A DNA stretch of 8,209 bases. It comes from Thermococcus sp. (GTDB taxonomy: Archaea > Methanobacteriota_B > Thermococci > Thermococcales > Thermococcaceae). The notes under the pieces were generated by a model. That model did no database searches, was not told where the DNA came from, and saw only the letters and a list, made by a program, of their open reading frames with translations. The position numbers were made by a program, and so were the translations under genes. Shown here piece by piece: positions 5,467 through 8,209 of this stretch (its first letter is position 1; each line of letters opens with the position of its first letter). The stretch is from NCBI GenBank assembly GCA_015522395.1, contig WAMH01000212.1:1-8209 (forward strand), given 5' to 3'.

Positions 5467-7368
5467 TCAAATCCCCGCGCCGATGTCCTCAGCGATGTCG
5501 GGGAGATCAAGGGCAACGAGCTTGGCCTTGGTCGGGATACCGTCCCTGCTCCAGCCCCTCGCCTGGTAGTATTCGTCGAGCATTCTGTCAAGCTCCCACG
5601 GCGGGACGTGGAGGCCCTTGCTGACGCCCTCCGGTATCGGCTCCCACATGATTCTGTACGGGAGGTTGTCGTCCTTCCTGCTGAAGCCCTCGCGGACGTT
5701 GAAGGCCCTGGCAATGTTCATTATCCTCTCACCGATGACCATCAGCTCTGCTTCTCCGATATTCATGCCGGTAACGGCCTCGACCAGCGGCGGGAAGCCC
5801 TCGAGGAAGTACATATGCCTCGAGAACTTGCAGGTTCCCGTGGCATCATAAATAGCCATGAGGTTCTCGTGGAAGGCTATCTCGAATCCCTTGTTCTCGC
5901 CCTTGGTCCTGTCGATGCCGTCGAACTTCCACCACTTGCCAACAAGCTCGGTTCCGTAGGCTCCGGCCGTAAGGTGGTCGGCACCGCGAACGTTCACTGC
6001 GAACGCCAACGCCATTCCCTTTATACCGCGGACGTCATACGCCGGAGGCTCCATGCCCTTGACGTGCATGGCAAACTTCCAGCTCTCCTTACCAAGCCTC
6101 TCACTGGCCCTCTTGACACCGTCAGCGAGGAGCTTTCCGAGGTTGCCCTCGCGGAGCGCCATCTTCCTGAGGGCTTGCACAGCGGCATCGCCGTTGCCGA
6201 AGGTGAGCTCAAGGCCGTCAGTATCTTCCTTGGTGAGCAGTCCCTTCTCGTAGGCCTCCATGGCCCAGGCTATGGTGACGCCGGCCGAGATGCTGTCGAG
6301 GCCGTACTCGTCGGCGAGCTTGTTGAGGTAGGCAACGGTCTCGAAGTCGTCTATCTCGAGCACTCCACCGAAGGAGTAGAGTGTCTCGTACTCAGGACCG
6401 TCGACCTCGAAGGTGCCCCACTTCTCACTCTCCACGTGGACGTACTGGCTGCACGGCTTGTTGCACATCGGGCACGGTCTCCTTCCCTTCCTGTACTTGG
6501 GCGCCCAGAAGTAGGGGTCAATTCCGATGTGCTCCCTTCCTTCGGCCTTGGCCTTCTCGTAGGCCTTCTTGAAGAAGCCCATCTGCCAGTTCCTGACCGG
6601 GAAGGTGCCGCGCTCGCGGTTCATCCAGTCGAGAAACTCGCCGCTTCCGTACTCCATGTCCGCTTTAGTTGCCGGGTGGTCCTTAAACACAAGAGCCCAC
6701 TCCTTGATGAGCTCGCGGAGCTTCTCCGGGTTGGCTATCAGGACCTTCTTGCTCCCCTTGACGAGGATTCCCTTGAGCCTCTTGCTTCCAAGAACCGCCC
6801 CTGGGCCTCCCCTGGCGGCCTGCCTCTCGTCGGTCTCGATTATCGAGATGAGGCTGAGGTTTTCTCCAGCGGGGCCTATGAACGCGGTGGCAAAGCCTGG
6901 GTACTCCTCCTTCGCTTTAGCCCTCGCCTCACCGGTGGTGAGACCCCAGTAGCCGTCAGCAGGAACGAACTTGACCTCATCGTCCTCAATGACGATCATA
7001 ACAGGCTCCTCGCTCTTGCCCTCGACGATGAGCATGTCGTAGCCGGCCCTCTTGAGCTGAACACCGAGCTCTGCACCTGCCATGGCCCTTCCATAGCCCC
7101 CCGTCAGCGGGCTCTTGAAGTTGAACGCCGTCTTTGAGCCGGTTCCTATGCCTGTGTCAACGAAGAGGCCCGGAGTGATGATCATCTTGTTCTCTTCTCC
7201 GAGCGGGTCAGCTTTAGCCAGAACCTCATCGTAGAGAACCCTGGTTCCAAAACCAACTCCTCCAAGGTACTTCCTTGGGAACTCCTCCGGGAGGGGTTCT
7301 ACCTTGACCTCTTTGGTGGTCAGGTTGACCCTCAGAATCCTGCCCCAGTAACCGCCTTTCGCCTCCAT
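5467..7368 (-). CDS. Tungsten-containing aldehyde:ferredoxin oxidoreductase (AOR) family protein
   Basis: The 633-residue protein is full length for the family (about 580-650 in Pyrococcus). These enzymes carry a bis-pterin tungsten centre and one [4Fe-4S] cluster, and oxidise aldehydes to acids with ferredoxin as acceptor. The N-terminus GYWGRILRVNLT is typical. KSPLTGGYG (85-93) and GGPGAVLGSKRLK (187-199) are conserved pterin-domain segments. The cluster ligands are CPMCNKPC (C299, C302, C306) and C513 in DATGTCKF. GPEYE (324-328) and H465 in RGADH match the catalytic-region Glu and His of P. furiosus AOR. The ATG at 7368 has GAGGTGATT five bases upstream. No signal peptide is present, so it is cytoplasmic. 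Which branch it belongs to (AOR, FOR, WOR4, WOR5 or another) cannot be settled by eye; the N-terminal GAPOR pattern does not fit. No cofactor or electron-transfer gene is adjacent in view. Confidence 0.93.
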   Translation of the reverse strand: MEAKGGYWGRILRVNLTTKEVKVEPLPEEFPRKYLGGVGFGTRVLYDEVLAKADPLGEENKMIITPGLFVDTGIGTGSKTAFNFKSPLTGGYGRAMAGAELGVQLKRAGYDMLIVEGKSEEPVMIVIEDDEVKFVPADGYWGLTTGEARAKAKEEYPGFATAFIGPAGENLSLISIIETDERQAARGGPGAVLGSKRLKGILVKGSKKVLIANPEKLRELIKEWALVFKDHPATKADMEYGSGEFLDWMNRERGTFPVRNWQMGFFKKAYEKAKAEGREHIGIDPYFWAPKYRKGRRPCPMCNKPCSQYVHVESEKWGTFEVDGPEYETLYSFGGVLEIDDFETVAYLNKLADEYGLDSISAGVTIAWAMEAYEKGLLTKEDTDGLELTFGNGDAAVQALRKMALREGNLGKLLADGVKRASERLGKESWKFAMHVKGMEPPAYDVRGIKGMALAFAVNVRGADHLTAGAYGTELVGKWWKFDGIDRTKGENKGFEIAFHENLMAIYDATGTCKFSRHMYFLEGFPPLVEAVTGMNIGEAELMVIGERIMNIARAFNVREGFSRKDDNLPYRIMWEPIPEGVSKGLHVPPWELDRMLDEYYQARGWSRDGIPTKAKLVALDLPDIAEDIGAGI

Positions 7369-7373
7369 ACCAG

Positions 7374-7418
7374 AATCACCTCGAAAATCCTTCGGAGGAG
7401 GGGATATAAGGTCTTCGC
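7374..7418 (-). promoter_or_regulatory. Promoter and ribosome binding site of the AOR-family gene
   Basis: On the minus strand GCGAAGA (7418-7412) is a BRE and CTTATATC (7410-7403) a TATA box. The predicted start is near 7381, leaving a leader of only about 13 bases that includes GAGGTGATT (7382-7374), a near-perfect match to the 16S 3' end. The gene therefore has its own promoter and is not simply read through from taw2. Confidence 0.7.
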
Positions 7419-7446
7419 AAAAGGAAGCGTTTCACATCGGTGGCAG

Positions 7447-7458
7447 GTTAAGCTTAAC
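7447..7458. repeat. 12-bp perfect palindrome between taw2 and the AOR-family gene
   Basis: GTTAAGCTTAAC is its own reverse complement. It lies 2 bases beyond the taw2 stop and about 30 bases upstream of the BRE of the AOR-family promoter. It could be a regulator site for the oxidoreductase gene or part of the taw2 transcript end. It does not match the SurR (GTTn3AAC) or Tgr (TATCACn5GTGATA) sites. Confidence 0.4.
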
Positions 7459-7460
7459 TG

Positions 7461-8209
7461 TTATCTCTTGAAAACCTTAACGTCAACGACGACGTGCCAG
7501 ACACCGGGAGCGTAGCGTTTGATGACGAACTCGTTGAGCTTCTCCGCCTCGTAGCCGTGCTCCCTAGCTATCCGCCCGAAGGTTTCAAACGGCTCCCTTG
7601 GCATGAGTCTCTCTGGAACCGTGTTGTGGTAGTGGATTATTGCTTCATCCTTCGCTATCTCCAGCGCTTTAGGTATGAACCCGTGAGTCGTTACGACGTA
7701 GCCCATCAGAACCCTGTCGGCAATGTTCTCCCCCGGGAAGTCGCGGTTGTCGATGTTGTAGGCCGTCATCCTGTCCTGAACTCCGTTCAGCTCGATGTTC
7801 TCAACCAAAAAGCGGAAGGTATAGGGGCTTTTCTCTATCGCTATGACCCTCGCTCCACCGTGGACTGCCATCGGCAGGCTGAGGTGCCCGATTCCGGCAA
7901 ACATGTCAACGACCAGCTCGCCAGGCTTCGCCACCTTTGCCATCCTCACTCGCTCCTTGACGTTCGCTGGCGAGAACATTATCCGCGCGACGTCGAGCTT
8001 GTACTTAATCCCGTTTTCCACATGAACCGTTACAGTATCGCCGCCGTAGAGCACCTCGTAGTTCGTCTCGCGAAACTCGCCGGAGATGCGGCCCTTTCTG
8101 AGGACGGTTTTAACACCGAGAACCTCCGCGTAGACCTCGGCTATCCTGCGCTTGTAGGGTTCGAGCTCCGGCCTGAGCGGCAGAATTAGGACGTCCCCTA
8201 TTCGGACCC
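7461..8209 (-). CDS. taw2: tRNA(Phe) 4-demethylwyosine aminocarboxypropyltransferase Taw2 (5' end outside window)
   Basis: The frame is open from the right edge to the TAA at 7463-7461, giving 248 visible residues; the Pyrococcus horikoshii enzyme has 278, so about 30 N-terminal residues are missing. Taw2 transfers the aminocarboxypropyl group of S-adenosylmethionine to C7 of the wyosine precursor at G37 of tRNA-Phe. Visible parts are RIGDVLILPL near the cut end (the Trm5/Taw2 start of the conserved domain), the AdoMet site DMFAGIGHLSLP (101-112), acidic IEKSPY (124-129), DNRDF (153-157) and HYHN (192-195). HYHN separates Taw2 from the related methyltransferase Trm5, which has an N-x-P type motif there. 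The GTG at 8054 is an internal valine, not the start, because the homologous domain continues upstream of it. A 92-base spacer with a promoter separates it from the oxidoreductase gene. Confidence 0.88.
   Translation of the reverse strand, partial: VRIGDVLILPLRPELEPYKRRIAEVYAEVLGVKTVLRKGRISGEFRETNYEVLYGGDTVTVHVENGIKYKLDVARIMFSPANVKERVRMAKVAKPGELVVDMFAGIGHLSLPMAVHGGARVIAIEKSPYTFRFLVENIELNGVQDRMTAYNIDNRDFPGENIADRVLMGYVVTTHGFIPKALEIAKDEAIIHYHNTVPERLMPREPFETFGRIAREHGYEAEKLNEFVIKRYAPGVWHVVVDVKVFKR

Noticed and set aside
5608..7137. Long plus-strand open frame (about 509 codons) opposite the AOR-family gene
   Set aside because: It is antisense to a clearly functional gene, has no family features and is explained by the GC-rich codon bias of the real gene. 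The same applies to the long minus-strand frames opposite EF-2 and EF-1A.
1..8209. CRISPR array, insertion sequence, defence or toxin-antitoxin system
   Set aside because: No regularly spaced repeats, transposase-like frame, terminal inverted repeats or defence-gene motifs were found; the genes are core archaeal functions.

Overview
The window is from a hyperthermophilic archaeon of the Thermococcales, most likely a Thermococcus. The reasons are archaeal-type EF-2 and EF-1A, a tungsten aldehyde oxidoreductase-family gene, the wyosine-pathway enzyme Taw2, archaeal BRE/TATA promoters, GGAGGTG-type ribosome binding sites and fairly GC-rich coding DNA. Species cannot be fixed by eye.

Layout, left to right. 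Bases 1-840 (+) hold the C-terminal part of an HD-superfamily phosphohydrolase. Bases 958-3156 (+) encode translation elongation factor 2. A 219-base spacer then carries a T-rich terminator, a probable promoter, a well-formed kink-turn RNA hairpin (3257-3315), a second promoter and a dyad. Bases 3376-4662 (+) encode EF-1A, 4713-5021 (+) ribosomal protein S10, and 5038-5124 (+) tRNA-Ser(GGA), closed by a hairpin plus T-run. A 304-base AT-richer spacer with small inverted repeats follows. On the minus strand are a complete AOR-family tungsten oxidoreductase (7368 down to 5467) and, upstream of it in its own unit, the major part of taw2 (from the right edge down to 7461).

The plus-strand block is a translation module: EF-2 drives translocation, EF-1A delivers aminoacyl-tRNA, S10 is a 30S head protein, and a serine tRNA lies 16 bases behind S10, so EF-1A, S10 and the tRNA are probably co-transcribed. 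Taw2 modifies tRNA-Phe next to the anticodon, which is also translation. The oxidoreductase is the metabolic outlier.

The genes are ordinary core genes. The best candidate for something undescribed is the EF-2/EF-1A spacer. It encodes a hairpin with a standard 3-nt bulge, tandem G.A pairs and a flanking uridine, the form recognised by L7Ae. It begins about one TATA-to-start distance after a TATA-like box. It could be a small RNA or an L7Ae-sensing leader of EF-1A mRNA. This is inference from the sequence alone.
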